NCBI GenBank assembly: GCA_002392745.1
Contig: DGHR01000016.1
Span: 1-62,501, forward strand
Reading direction: 5' to 3'
DNA: 62,501 nucleotides
DNA from: Bacteroidales bacterium UBA3843
GTDB taxonomy: Bacteria > Bacteroidota > Bacteroidia > Bacteroidales > Paludibacteraceae
Shown one piece after another: positions 42,569-51,800 of this stretch (the stretch's first letter is position 1; every line of letters begins with the position of its first letter). The notes under the pieces are model-generated. The model saw only the letters and a list, made by a program, of their open reading frames with translations. It was not told the origin of the DNA and made no database searches. The translations under genes were made by a program, and so were the position numbers.

Positions 42569-43731
42569 GTAAGACTATCGGAGTAAAAGAGAAATGGCGT
42601 CGTCTCTGGCTGGATTATCGGTCTGAGTTTTTCTTTGGCGCCGTGCTCGGTGTACTGGTCGTTTTTAGTTATTGGGCGGCCTCGTATATACCGGAAGATT
42701 TCTTTGAGACATTTATCAACCCCGTGCAGTACGTCGCCCTGATCATGGTGTGTCTTTTCGGCGCTTTTCTGATGTACCGCCACCATGAGGGGATAGAAAT
42801 GCGGCGTTCGTGGGGAACGGTGCTACTCATATGGGCATTGACGGATATAGTCCTGCTGATTCTTCGGTACGGGTTTGGATATATGGCGGTAGGTGGTACA
42901 CCTGACGATCCGCTTTATAACACTTCGCTTACGATAGGAAATATGTTAGCATGGTTGCTTTTTATCTACCCCTCACAGGTCTTGCGACCGGGATGGCTCA
43001 ATTGGGAAAAAGCGCTTATTGTTGTTCTGCCCATGATTATTGTCGGGGTGATAGACTATTTCGTGCCAGCCAATTTGATTTATATCATCATGCTTTATCC
43101 GATAGCGATTTTCTATCTCTTATGCCGTCATATCCGTAAGTATCGCCGTTGGTGCGAGGATAACTTCTCTTCTATGGATAATATCGACGTGCAATGGATC
43201 GTACGGTATCTGATTATGCTGGCGTTGTTGGGGCTGTCTTTCTATTTCATTGTGTTCAGGTATGTGCCGAACCGGATGTTCACTCAGCAATGGGTGTTTC
43301 TGCTCATTCTTGGGTATAGTACGGAGCAGATACTCTTCCGTAAGGATCCATGGGAGGAGTTGTTGAAGGAGGATGGAAAATTTGACAATACCTCTTCCTC
43401 TGATGAGGCGTCTCCGGCAAACAGACAGTTGTTTGAGCAATGGATGAACGAGAAAAAGCCTTACCTCAATCCCGATTTTCAACTCAATGACTTGCGCGCT
43501 GTGCTGCCGATGAACAGAACCTACCTCTCGCAGTTCGTCAATAGCGAGTATGGATGCTCGTTCTATATGCTGGTTAACCGCTATCGTATCGCCGAAGCGA
43601 AGCGCCTTATGACCGAGCAGCCGGATCTCAAGATTCAAGACATCGCCGACCGTTGCGGCTTCTCATCCCGTCGCGTCTTCTCCCAAATCTTCACACGCGA
43701 AACAGGTACCACACCTACCGAGTGGAAGTAA
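42565..43731 (+). CDS. Membrane-anchored AraC-family transcriptional regulator (second)
   Basis: A 388-residue protein starting at GTG 42565, coupled to the kinase gene by GTGA overlap. The N-terminal 240 residues have about six membrane segments (FFFGAVLGVLVVFSYWAASY; YLIMLALLGLSFYFIVF). The C-terminal domain at about 290-388 is AraC-like (LNDLRAVLPMNRTYLSQFVN; IQDIADRCGFSSRRVFSQIF). Organisation is the same as the regulator at 21890-22972. It might regulate nucleotide salvage, judged from coupling only. The transcript probably ends at 43968-43990. Confidence 0.92.
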   Translation: MSKTIGVKEKWRRLWLDYRSEFFFGAVLGVLVVFSYWAASYIPEDFFETFINPVQYVALIMVCLFGAFLMYRHHEGIEMRRSWGTVLLIWALTDIVLLILRYGFGYMAVGGTPDDPLYNTSLTIGNMLAWLLFIYPSQVLRPGWLNWEKALIVVLPMIIVGVIDYFVPANLIYIIMLYPIAIFYLLCRHIRKYRRWCEDNFSSMDNIDVQWIVRYLIMLALLGLSFYFIVFRYVPNRMFTQQWVFLLILGYSTEQILFRKDPWEELLKEDGKFDNTSSSDEASPANRQLFEQWMNEKKPYLNPDFQLNDLRAVLPMNRTYLSQFVNSEYGCSFYMLVNRYRIAEAKRLMTEQPDLKIQDIADRCGFSSRRVFSQIFTRETGTTPTEWK

Positions 43732-43967
43732 TATGTGATTCATTTATTAGACAACTATCCTTTCTCTCCGGCTCTCCGCTATGACGCGCATAGGCTGATA
43801 TATACCTATTCGGAGAAGGAAGAACCGATACGAAGCACATAAAAGGACAGATTTCTGCAACCAATTAACACTTCTATTTGGTTGGTTTATAGATCCTAAC
43901 GCCCTCGGCAAACGAATGAAAAGTAAAGCGAAAAAGTGACGTCACGTGACGTTCTTTTTTTTTATGT

Positions 43968-43990
43968 GTCCTTTCAAAAGGACGTTTTTT
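43968..43990 (+). terminator. Terminator after the AraC gene region
   Basis: GTCCTT-TCAA-AAGGAC followed by GTTTTTT. It lies directly before the next promoter box. Confidence 0.75.
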
Positions 43991-43994
43991 GTAG

Positions 43995-44002
43995 TAACTT
44001 TG
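43995..44002 (+). promoter_or_regulatory. -7 box (TAACTTTG) of the DUF3987 gene
   Basis: TAACTTTG on the plus strand, about 130 nt upstream of the ATG at 44133. Confidence 0.65.
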
Positions 44003-44132
44003 TCGTCGGAAACGGCAATCAACGACTTCACTACGCTGTAGTTCGTATAGTTGTTGCGTCTCCTCCTCTTCATGCCGCGAACACTTCGTTGGTTCACGTC
44101 ATGATTATTATTAAACAAAAAAATTAATTATT

Positions 44133-45428
44133 ATGAATGAAATTCAGAACCTAAATTCTTCGGAGGAGCAGGCGAACCTCCACATCGTGGAAAACATGGA
44201 TGTAAACAACCTGCCTGAACTAATGAAATCCGTCCTTTCACTCGCTCACACGCCTGCCGAGAAGGACATGTTATTAATGTCCGCACTTACCGCGTGCTCG
44301 GGCGTGCTCCCGAACCTTTATTTCAAGTACGGAATCGGTGCCAAACGCTATTACCCGAACCTGCAACTCTTTATCGTCGGTTCGGCGGCTTGCGGAAAAG
44401 GTATCGCCAACCTTGCCCTGGAACTCGTCAAACCCATTCACGAGGCGAATCCCCTCATCATCCCGGGCGATGCGACGTACCCGGCTTTCTACCGGACGCT
44501 CGCCAAACAGCACGGCCGCGGCTATATCCATGAGTCCGAAGGTTCGGTCATCACCGACATCTGGCGTTCCTCTACCGCGAACTACAACACCGCCCTTCGT
44601 AAAGCGGCTGAGCACGAGACTATCTCCCGTGCCCGCTGTCGCGAAGCGTCCGTCATCGAGAACCCCCAACTCTCCATGGTCCTCACCGGTACATTCAGCC
44701 AGTACAAGGCGCTCGTGCCCTCTATCGAAAACGGTTACTTCTCGCGCTTGCTCACCCTCATCGTCGATGAACACCAAGCCTTTAACAGCCAATATGTAGA
44801 ACCCTCGGAAAGTTCCGATGAAACCATGAAAACTTGTGCTGAACAGCTCTATCATCTCTATGAGAAACTGCTCTTCTCCAAACCCCGCGAGTTCCGCCTC
44901 ACGCCCGACCAGCGTACCCGTCTCGGCCACCATCTCGAGACCGCCTATCCGACCCTCATCCGAATGCTCGGCGAAGACTTCCACTCCGTGGTACTAAGAA
45001 TGGCGGTCCATATCGAACGCATCGCCCTCATCCTCTCCGCCCTGAGACTTTCTTCTATTACGTTCGAATTGGATTCGGACACTTCCTCTTTGTCGGGTGC
45101 TCGGGGCGTTAGACCCGAGAATATTGTTTGTGCTGATGAGGACTACGCTACCGCCGAACTCATCGGCAACAAACTCATCCTCCACATGGCACAGGCGTAT
45201 CAGTTGGTAAAAGGAACTGAGAAAGTCTCGCTTCCTACCGTCAAACCCCTTGACCAAAAGCAGATCCTCCTATCCCTCCTTCCCGATGAGTTTGAATCCA
45301 AAACCCTCGTCGCTGAAGCGCAGGCTCAAGGAATCTCTCCTCGAACTTCCGCGCGTTGGAACGAAGAATGGATGGCGCATGGATTAGTACAAAAGATTCG
45401 GTATGGCGTGTATAAAAAAATCGCATGA
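44133..45428 (+). CDS. DUF3987 family protein, stand-alone
   Basis: A 431-residue cytosolic protein. It has a Walker-A-like GSAACGKGIANLALELV (about 85-101), then IHESEGSVITDIWRSSTANY, LSMVLTGTFSQYKAL and NGYFSRLLTLIVDE, the signature order of DUF3987. In Bacteroides this domain usually follows a BT4734/VirE-type primase-like N-terminus in mobile elements; here that part is absent and the protein begins directly with DUF3987. It is followed by a small orphan and a broken ATPase gene, which supports an old mobile-element remnant. Function is unknown. Confidence 0.85.
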   Translation: MNEIQNLNSSEEQANLHIVENMDVNNLPELMKSVLSLAHTPAEKDMLLMSALTACSGVLPNLYFKYGIGAKRYYPNLQLFIVGSAACGKGIANLALELVKPIHEANPLIIPGDATYPAFYRTLAKQHGRGYIHESEGSVITDIWRSSTANYNTALRKAAEHETISRARCREASVIENPQLSMVLTGTFSQYKALVPSIENGYFSRLLTLIVDEHQAFNSQYVEPSESSDETMKTCAEQLYHLYEKLLFSKPREFRLTPDQRTRLGHHLETAYPTLIRMLGEDFHSVVLRMAVHIERIALILSALRLSSITFELDSDTSSLSGARGVRPENIVCADEDYATAELIGNKLILHMAQAYQLVKGTEKVSLPTVKPLDQKQILLSLLPDEFESKTLVAEAQAQGISPRTSARWNEEWMAHGLVQKIRYGVYKKIA

Positions 45429-45487
45429 CAAACTTGGCAAGGTTGGCAAAGTCAACGCTAAGTTTGTCAAGTTTGCCAACTTTGCCA
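45429..45487 (+). repeat. Inverted repeat after the DUF3987 gene
   Basis: AACTTGGCAA, TTGGCAAAGT, TTGTCAAGTT and TTTGCCAAC form direct and inverted repeats directly after the stop. TTGGCAAA can pair with TTTGCCAA. No clear T tract follows. Confidence 0.6.
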
Positions 45488-45643
45488 TGCAAATTTTCGT
45501 ATGTTCATTCCGTCGGAATTATATTCCGGCACCCTCAAATCTTATCTCTATACCGTATCAAATAACTTCCACTCGTTAGAGATAAATTAATCATAAGTTA
45601 AATATTCGTTAATTATTACCCTAATTATTACCTAAGAATCATT

Positions 45644-46024
45644 GTGGCACAATTTACTACAGAAGCCGGAATTGATGGATTGACCGGCCAGTTTTCAAAA
45701 CACTCGCGTCTGGTGATGCGACAGAAAGAATGGCATTATCCGGATGGACGTGTCTTCGGATGCGGTCCGAAGGAAGTGTATGCGTATGAAAAACGGGATT
45801 ATAAACGGGATCCGCGAACGCCTGCCGAACAGGCCCAGTACGAACGCTGGAAAGCCGTTTGCCAAGAGGCATCGCGTATCGCGAAAGATCCGAACCATCC
45901 GCGGTACCGGGAGATGGTGGAACGTCATGCTGCCCAACTCCGCGGCAAACCCGATCCCGTCCTCGGCAAGAAACGTATCTGTCAGTTCGGCAACTTCGTC
46001 CGCGCAGTACTGATACACGAGTAG
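45644..46024 (+). CDS. Small protein of unknown function
   Basis: A 126-residue protein starting at GTG 45644, since there is no in-frame ATG nearby upstream. It is hydrophilic, without signal peptide or membrane segment. It has a compact basic pattern with Trp/Tyr (MRQKEWHYPDGRVFGCGPKE; YKRDPRTPAEQAQYERWKAV) and a C-terminal ICQFGNFVRAVLIHE. I do not recognise the family. Sharing the island with a DUF3987 gene suggests a mobile-element accessory protein, possibly nucleic-acid binding. A terminator follows within 10 nt, supporting a real transcription unit. Confidence 0.6.
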   Translation: MAQFTTEAGIDGLTGQFSKHSRLVMRQKEWHYPDGRVFGCGPKEVYAYEKRDYKRDPRTPAEQAQYERWKAVCQEASRIAKDPNHPRYREMVERHAAQLRGKPDPVLGKKRICQFGNFVRAVLIHE

Positions 46025-46029
46025 GAAGA

Positions 46030-46056
46030 AACGCATCTTCGGGTGCGTTTTTTTTA
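46030..46056 (+). terminator. Terminator after the 126-residue protein gene
   Basis: ACGCATC-TTC-GGGTGCGT stem, then TTTTTTTT. Confidence 0.85.
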
Positions 46057-46079
46057 TCTTCCAAATCAAAAAAATATTG

Positions 46080-46087
46080 TACCTTTG
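46080..46087 (+). promoter_or_regulatory. -7 box (TACCTTTG) of the broken ATPase gene
   Basis: A perfect TACCTTTG remains about 46 nt before the remnant start codon at 46133. Confidence 0.75.
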
Positions 46088-46132
46088 CAGCGGATTTGTA
46101 AATAGCGATTAATATTAATACATATTAACATT

Positions 46133-46669
46133 ATGAAATTCTATGCGTGAGTCCGTTTCGCGGCATTTCACGCTCATCATCGATGAGTTTCAGAACCTAA
46201 TCTGGAGAATAACTTTGGCATGGCATCGCGTATCCGACCGATCCTTGCTTCTCCGAATTCGAAGATATCTTCCTATGAAATCACCGATCCGTTCCTACGT
46301 TTCTGGTTCCGCTTCATCTGTCCTTATCAGGCATTGATAGAGAGCGGACAATTACGCCTGCTGCGCGAGAACATCAATACGCACTATGAGCAGTTTACCG
46401 GGCGAACGCTGGAGCGCTATTTCCAGGCACAACTCATGGAAACAGGCAATTACACGCTGGTCGGTAATTGGTGGGATAAGCAAGGAGGTAACGAGATCGA
46501 TGTGGTAGCGTTGGATGAGTTTAGCCATACGGGATTGATCGCTGAGGTGAAACGTAATGAACGCAAGCTAAGCATGTCTAAGTTAGAAGAAAAAGTCGCC
46601 CGACTTCCTGCCGGTTCATTTGGGAAATACCATTTCGAACTAAAAGGCTTATCAATAGAGAATATGTGA
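46133..46669 (+). pseudogene. Broken AAA ATPase gene (DUF234 C-terminal type)
   Basis: Promoter and first codons remain (MKFY, the usual start of this family), but the frame stops after five codons. A second frame encodes RHFTLIIDEFQNL, a Walker B segment, and a third frame (46220-46669) encodes the C-terminal nuclease-like domain (ISSYEITDPFLRFWFRFI; GGNEIDVVALDEFSHTG; GLIAEVKRNERKLS). The P-loop part and the region between Walker B and the C-terminal domain are missing, so at least two internal deletions occurred. The intact family is about 370-390 residues. The remaining 150-residue frame might still be made but would lack the ATPase. Confidence 0.88.
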
Positions 46670-46840
46670 TATTTGTAAAATTGACACCCTATAGGGACAA
46701 TTCGTAAAAAACGCATCTTTGAGGTGCGTTTTTTTATTTATGTGTAAAAATTGACACCCTGAGGGTAGTTTGCGTAAAAAAATGACCTTAAAAGGGTACT
46801 TTGCGTAAAAACATGCGCGTGCGTATTGCGTACGTGCATT
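46670..46840 (+). repeat. Imperfect hairpin repeats after the pseudogene
   Basis: Three related units contain GTAAAAATTGACACCCT-AGGG and TTGCGTAAAAA (about 46675-46810). A terminator-like stem ACGCATCTTTGAGGTGCGT with T tract lies at 46707-46737, and a longer stem (ATGCGCGTGCG with CGTACGTGCAT) at 46812-46839. Confidence 0.65.
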
Positions 46841-46848
46841 TCCTTTTA

Positions 46849-46856
46849 TAATTTTG
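46849..46856 (+). promoter_or_regulatory. -7 box (TAATTTTG) of the surface-protein operon
   Basis: TAATTTTG on the plus strand, about 75 nt upstream of the ATG at 46931. Confidence 0.65.
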
Positions 46857-46930
46857 TGCACAATATTGAATTTTGTAAAGTAAAGTTGACAAAATTAACA
46901 AAATAATATTAATCAAAACAAATCAAATTT

Positions 46931-48862
46931 ATGAACAAACTAAAGTTGTTAAGCTGGTTTGCGTTAATAGTCTTTAGCGCAACAGCATGGGCGGATTCCC
47001 AGTATTTCACCTACTTCAATCAAGGCAATAATGTCAAGAATCAGGTTACGGTGAATTGCGGGGCAGTTTACAATGAATATGCCCTCTTGAGGTATGGTGG
47101 TAAAAATTTGACTATTTCCGTATCGGAGGGATATTCGATTACCTCTATAAGGTTTGTTGTAGCTAAAGCTGTCGATAGAGTGACCATCAGTACTACGAAA
47201 GGAACGTTAAGTAACAACAGGCCTCAAACTGATGCTAACTCTTACGTCGAAAATGTCAACAGCACTTCTGTCACATTGAGCACCGAGGGTGAGTACAGGA
47301 TTGAACGGATAGAGGTGAACTACAAGGTTGAAGTTCCGGTTGGTGCGATTGACGGTCTCACCGGAAAGAACGGTTCGTTCCGTGTCTGGGGATGGTCTTA
47401 TGACCCGGATGCTGAAGACAGTTATGCTGTGACCATCCACGTGTATGTGTTCGACAATGCCACGGAGACCGATTTAGGCAAAGCGAAAAAGGGTATCAAC
47501 GCCGGATCTGCCAACATCAGTCGTCCTGATTTGGCGTCGTTGGGTCACGGCACGATGCACGGTTACGATTTTAACCTGAGCTTGACCGACCTCAACCCGG
47601 GTACGTATTATGTCCGTGTTTATGCGTTGGACAAACAAGGCATTAGCAACTCGGCGTTGGCATACTCAGGTGACGTGTATGTGCAGGGGGCTGCTATCGG
47701 CTCTCCGTACACCGTTAGCTACAACGCCAACGGTGGTAGCGGTGCTCCGGGTAGTCAAAAAAAGGCGCAGGATATTACGCTCAAACTGAGCACTACCACG
47801 CCGACCCGCACGGGTTATACCTTCAACGGTTGGAACACGAATAATAGCGGAACAGGTACCAACTATGCAGCCGGAGCCAATTACACCGCCAATGCCAATG
47901 TGACCCTTTATGCGAAATGGACCGCGAACAAGTACACCGTAACGCTCAATCAACAGAGCGGTTCGGGCGGTTCGTCTTCTGTGCAGGCTACTTACGGTTC
48001 GGCAATGCCTTCGGCTACGATGCCGACCCGCACGGGTTATACCTTCAACGGCTACTTCGATGCAGCCTCCGGTGGTACGAAGTACTACAACGCCAACGGT
48101 TCTTCTGCCAAGAACTGGGACAAGACCGCAGCGGCTGCGCTCTATGCACAATGGAGCATAGTGACTTATACCATCAGCTACGACCTCAAGGACGGAACGG
48201 TGACCGGCAACCCGGCAAGTTACGATGTAACAACCAATACCATCACCCTGAAGAACCCGACCCGTACGGGCTATGTTTTCCTCGGCTGGACAGGCTCGAA
48301 CGGAACAACTCCGCAGATGACTGTCACGATTGACCAGGGCTCGACGGGTAATAAATCTTATACCGCCAATTGGGGACCGATTTATAACATCACCTACGAC
48401 TTAGCGGGAGGTAAGGGCTCTAACCCGGCTACTTATAGCCAGATATCGGAAACCTTCCAACTGGCAGCTCCGCAACGCCCGGGCTATAATTTCCTTGGCT
48501 GGACGGGCTCGAACGGCAATGTTCCTCAACTCATCGTCTCTATTGCTACCGGCTCTACGGGCGATCGCAACTATACGGCTAATTGGGCAATCAACCCGAG
48601 TACAACGGTGGCTTATCTGGATAGCCTCAATACAGTGGCAGCTCAAGAGACCGTTGCTTTCAACCGTCCTGAGGCACCGGAGGTAGCAGGCTTCACCTTT
48701 GTCCGCTGGGATGTAGTGGAAGGCCCGCTGAGCGAAGGTATCAAGCTCCAGGCTGTCTATGCCGAGAACAAACCTTCGGGTGCGCCCAAGAAACAGGTAG
48801 GCAAGTTCACGCTTATCCGCAAGGGCGATAAGAACGAGTATATTCTTCAAACTGCTAAATGA
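46931..48862 (+). CDS. Exported InlB-repeat (Listeria-Bacteroides repeat) protein
   Basis: A 643-residue protein. Signal peptide MNKLKLLSWFALIVFSATAW. A beta-rich N-terminal part extends to about 250 (RVWGWSYDPDAEDSYAVTIH). Five InlB_B/Flg_new repeats of about 70 residues then follow (GYTFNGWNTNNSGTGTNYAA; GYTFNGYFDAASGGTKYYN; GYVFLGWTGSNGTTPQMTV; GYNFLGWTGSNGNVPQLIV; and a degenerate one with FTFVRWDVVEGPLSEGIKL). The C-terminus KFTLIRKGDKNEYILQTAK resembles the tails of the LRR proteins. It is probably a surface adhesin-like protein. The 3' end overlaps the giant gene by 4 nt. Confidence 0.9.
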   Translation: MNKLKLLSWFALIVFSATAWADSQYFTYFNQGNNVKNQVTVNCGAVYNEYALLRYGGKNLTISVSEGYSITSIRFVVAKAVDRVTISTTKGTLSNNRPQTDANSYVENVNSTSVTLSTEGEYRIERIEVNYKVEVPVGAIDGLTGKNGSFRVWGWSYDPDAEDSYAVTIHVYVFDNATETDLGKAKKGINAGSANISRPDLASLGHGTMHGYDFNLSLTDLNPGTYYVRVYALDKQGISNSALAYSGDVYVQGAAIGSPYTVSYNANGGSGAPGSQKKAQDITLKLSTTTPTRTGYTFNGWNTNNSGTGTNYAAGANYTANANVTLYAKWTANKYTVTLNQQSGSGGSSSVQATYGSAMPSATMPTRTGYTFNGYFDAASGGTKYYNANGSSAKNWDKTAAAALYAQWSIVTYTISYDLKDGTVTGNPASYDVTTNTITLKNPTRTGYVFLGWTGSNGTTPQMTVTIDQGSTGNKSYTANWGPIYNITYDLAGGKGSNPATYSQISETFQLAAPQRPGYNFLGWTGSNGNVPQLIVSIATGSTGDRNYTANWAINPSTTVAYLDSLNTVAAQETVAFNRPEAPEVAGFTFVRWDVVEGPLSEGIKLQAVYAENKPSGAPKKQVGKFTLIRKGDKNEYILQTAK

Positions 48863-51800
48863 ATTATACTATGATAAAGAGATTTTTTATCCTACTTCTT
48901 GCTATAGTAGCAAGCGTAGGGATGATGAACGCCACTCCGGCGGAGTTACCGGGTGCGTTTACTGTCAACAGCGGTGGCGACCAAGTGTATTTCTCGAAAG
49001 GAAACTTACAGGCAACCACTACCGACCTCGGTGAGCATTGGAGCTGGGACTTTGCAGAGCATCAGTGGGATATCATCGGTAACGCTGCTGCTAACAATTC
49101 TATCAATGGAAACGGAACGGTATCTGCTAACGGAACCGTAGACATGTTCGGTTGGAGCACCTCTGCTAACTATTATGGTATCAATAATAGTCAGGAAGGA
49201 ACTGATTATGCTGGTAACTTTAAGGATTGGGGAGAAACCATAGATGACGGATGGCGTACGCTTACTTTTGCTGAGTGGAGGTACCTTTTGGAACAACGCG
49301 CTGGTACCCGTTATTGCAAGGCTACAGTGAACAGTAAGACCGGCTTGGTTATTTTCCCGGACAACTATTCGCATCCGGCGGGTGTTACTGACGTTGCAAG
49401 TGCCAATACAAAGAATGCGGACTTTGCTACCAACTCATGGTCTGGTGACGATTGGACTAACATGGAAACTGCAGGTGCCGTATTCTTACCTATGGCAGGT
49501 TGCCGCTTTGGCACGTCATTCATGTTTCAGAGCACCAATGGCTTTTACTGGTCAAGTACACCTTATGGAGACGACCAAATCTATCGCCTGAATTTCAAAA
49601 GTAGTGATATGGATCCAAGCAGCTGGTACGCTCGGTATGGTGGGATGTTCGTCCGTCTCGTTTACGAAGCTCCTGCTCCGGCAGAACCAATCCCCTGCAC
49701 CGCAGCAGATCTTGGCAAGGTGCTCTGCACCGACGGTAGTATCTATGCCACAGTAAGCGAAGCTACTGCTGCAGGCAAGACGGCTGTAGCCATGATTGCT
49801 TACGTCGATACCGAGAACGGCAAGGCTCTCGCACTCGCGCTGGCAGATGAAAGTGGTGATATGCAATGGGAAACGGCAAAAACAACCGCACCTGCTCATA
49901 CGCCTGCCGTCAGCAACGGCACATGGACACTGGCCTCCAAGGATGACTGGGACAATATGATCACCGCGGCAGGAGGCTACGAAGCTCTGCGCGACGGCTT
50001 CAGTAGCGTTGGCGGTACGAATATGAATGAGGACAAATACTGGTCATCCACGCCCGAGAACACTAATGCATGGTGTTACTACTTCAACTACGGCATGTGG
50101 GTTGACGGGTATGTGGATAACCCTTGCTATGTTCGTGCCTGTCTCGCATTTGACATCCCTGCCGCTCCGGCTTATGAGACGGTTATGAATCTGATTAACG
50201 CAATCGGTACAGTTGAACTCACCGCAGAGTGCAAAGCGAAGATTGATGCTGCCCGTGCGGCATACGACGCGATGAGCGACGGTGACAAAGCACAAGTAAC
50301 CAATATCGCTACGCTGACGACTGCTGAGACGGATTACGCGGCATTGGCAGCAGCAGCAGCTGCTCCGGTAATTGCGCAAATTGAAGCGCTGCCGACGACT
50401 ATCAAGCTCTCTACCTATTTCTCTACTTATGATTTAATGGTAGCTGCACGCGCTGCTTACAACGCCCTCTCTGCAGAGGTACAAGCAGCCGTAACCAACT
50501 TGTCCAAACTCACCAACCTTGAGGCCGCTTTCGCTGCTATCGGTGGTGTGAACGAGAAACTCTCCAAGCCGTTCTCGGTAGGAGAAGGTCAAGTGGTTTA
50601 TTTCTCACATGGTAATTTGCAGGCTACTTACAACGGCTCCAATTGGAGTTGGGCATTTGCTGCGCATCAATATGACTATATAGGAGATGCTTCCGGCAAC
50701 ATCATCATCAATGGCAACGGTACGCTTTCCGGCGCTGGTACAGTGGATCTCTTTGGCTGGGTAGCCAACTCGAGTACTGTTTTGACAAGCGGCGTCGCCA
50801 AATACGGTGTCAGCAATAGTACAAATGTCGGCGATTACGGCCTCGGTACAACCGAAACCCTGAAGGGAGACTGGGGTGTTGCAGCCAACGATGCGAACAT
50901 CGGCGGCTATAACGACTGGCGCATATTGTCTAATGATGAATGGGTATATTTGTTTAAAACAAGAACAGATGCCGCATCTAAATATGGATATGCGACAGTT
51001 GGTGGTGTGAACGGTGTTATCATCATTCCGGATGCATTTACCGACCCAATGAAGAATAAAGGCAACTTAGCATTTAGACCGCAAAATGTAGACAAAGGAT
51101 ACTCTACCAATGTCTATACCACCGGTGGCGACTGGGAGGCGATGGAAGCCGCAGGCGCGGTATTCATGCCCGCCGCAGGCAGACGATACGGTACTACGAT
51201 GACTGTCAACGAAGGCACCGGCTTCTATTGGTCGAGTACCCCCATGAGTTATCAAGCATCCTATTTCATGGGATTCATGGGTTCGAATGTGGTTCCGAAT
51301 AACGACCGCTATCGTTCTCACGGCTTATCTGTTCGTCTCGTCAGCAACAATGCTCCCGTAGTCTCTACTCCGCTGGAATACGCTCTGGCAGCAGTAGCAC
51401 TTATCAACGCTATTCCGACGCCGGTAACGCTCGACGATGCTTGCAAGGATGCTATTGATGCAGCCCGCGCAGCGGTGGACGCTCTGGGTGCAAACGCCAA
51501 CCTCATCGATGATGCGGATATGAATAAACTCACGCAGGCTGAGACCGATTATGCAAATGCTAAACAGGCGGCTGATCAAGCTGCGGCTGATCCGGTAACC
51601 GCTAAGATCAATGCCATCCCGCAGCCGGTTACGCTGAAGCTCGCTACGCGCGATTCCATAGAAAGCGCACGCGCGGCATACGATGCCCTTACTGCTGACC
51701 AGAAAGCATTGGTAACCAACTATGATGTGCTGACCGCTGCTGAGGCTGCTCTTGCAGCACTCAACCCGGGCGGTGCACAGACAGGCGCAGTGAATGGTAA

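Larger units (their letters stand above)
43732..44132. other. 400-bp intergenic stretch at the edge of an island-like region
   Basis: It contains an imperfect hairpin (about 43760-43830, CCTTTCTCTCCG with CGGAGAAGG), a perfect 14-bp palindrome ACGTCACGTGACGT (43939-43952) followed by a T tract, a terminator (43968-43990) and a promoter box (43995-44002). No gene is seen. Confidence 0.65.

Noticed and set aside
43939..43952. Perfect palindrome ACGTCACGTGACGT as a dif or attachment site
   Set aside because: It lacks the two 11-bp arms and central spacer of dif-like sites, and there is no integrase gene next to it. It may be a regulator site or part of a terminator.
43936..44127. 63-codon plus-strand frame upstream of the DUF3987 gene
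   Set aside because: It overlaps a palindrome, a terminator and a promoter box and has no coding character.
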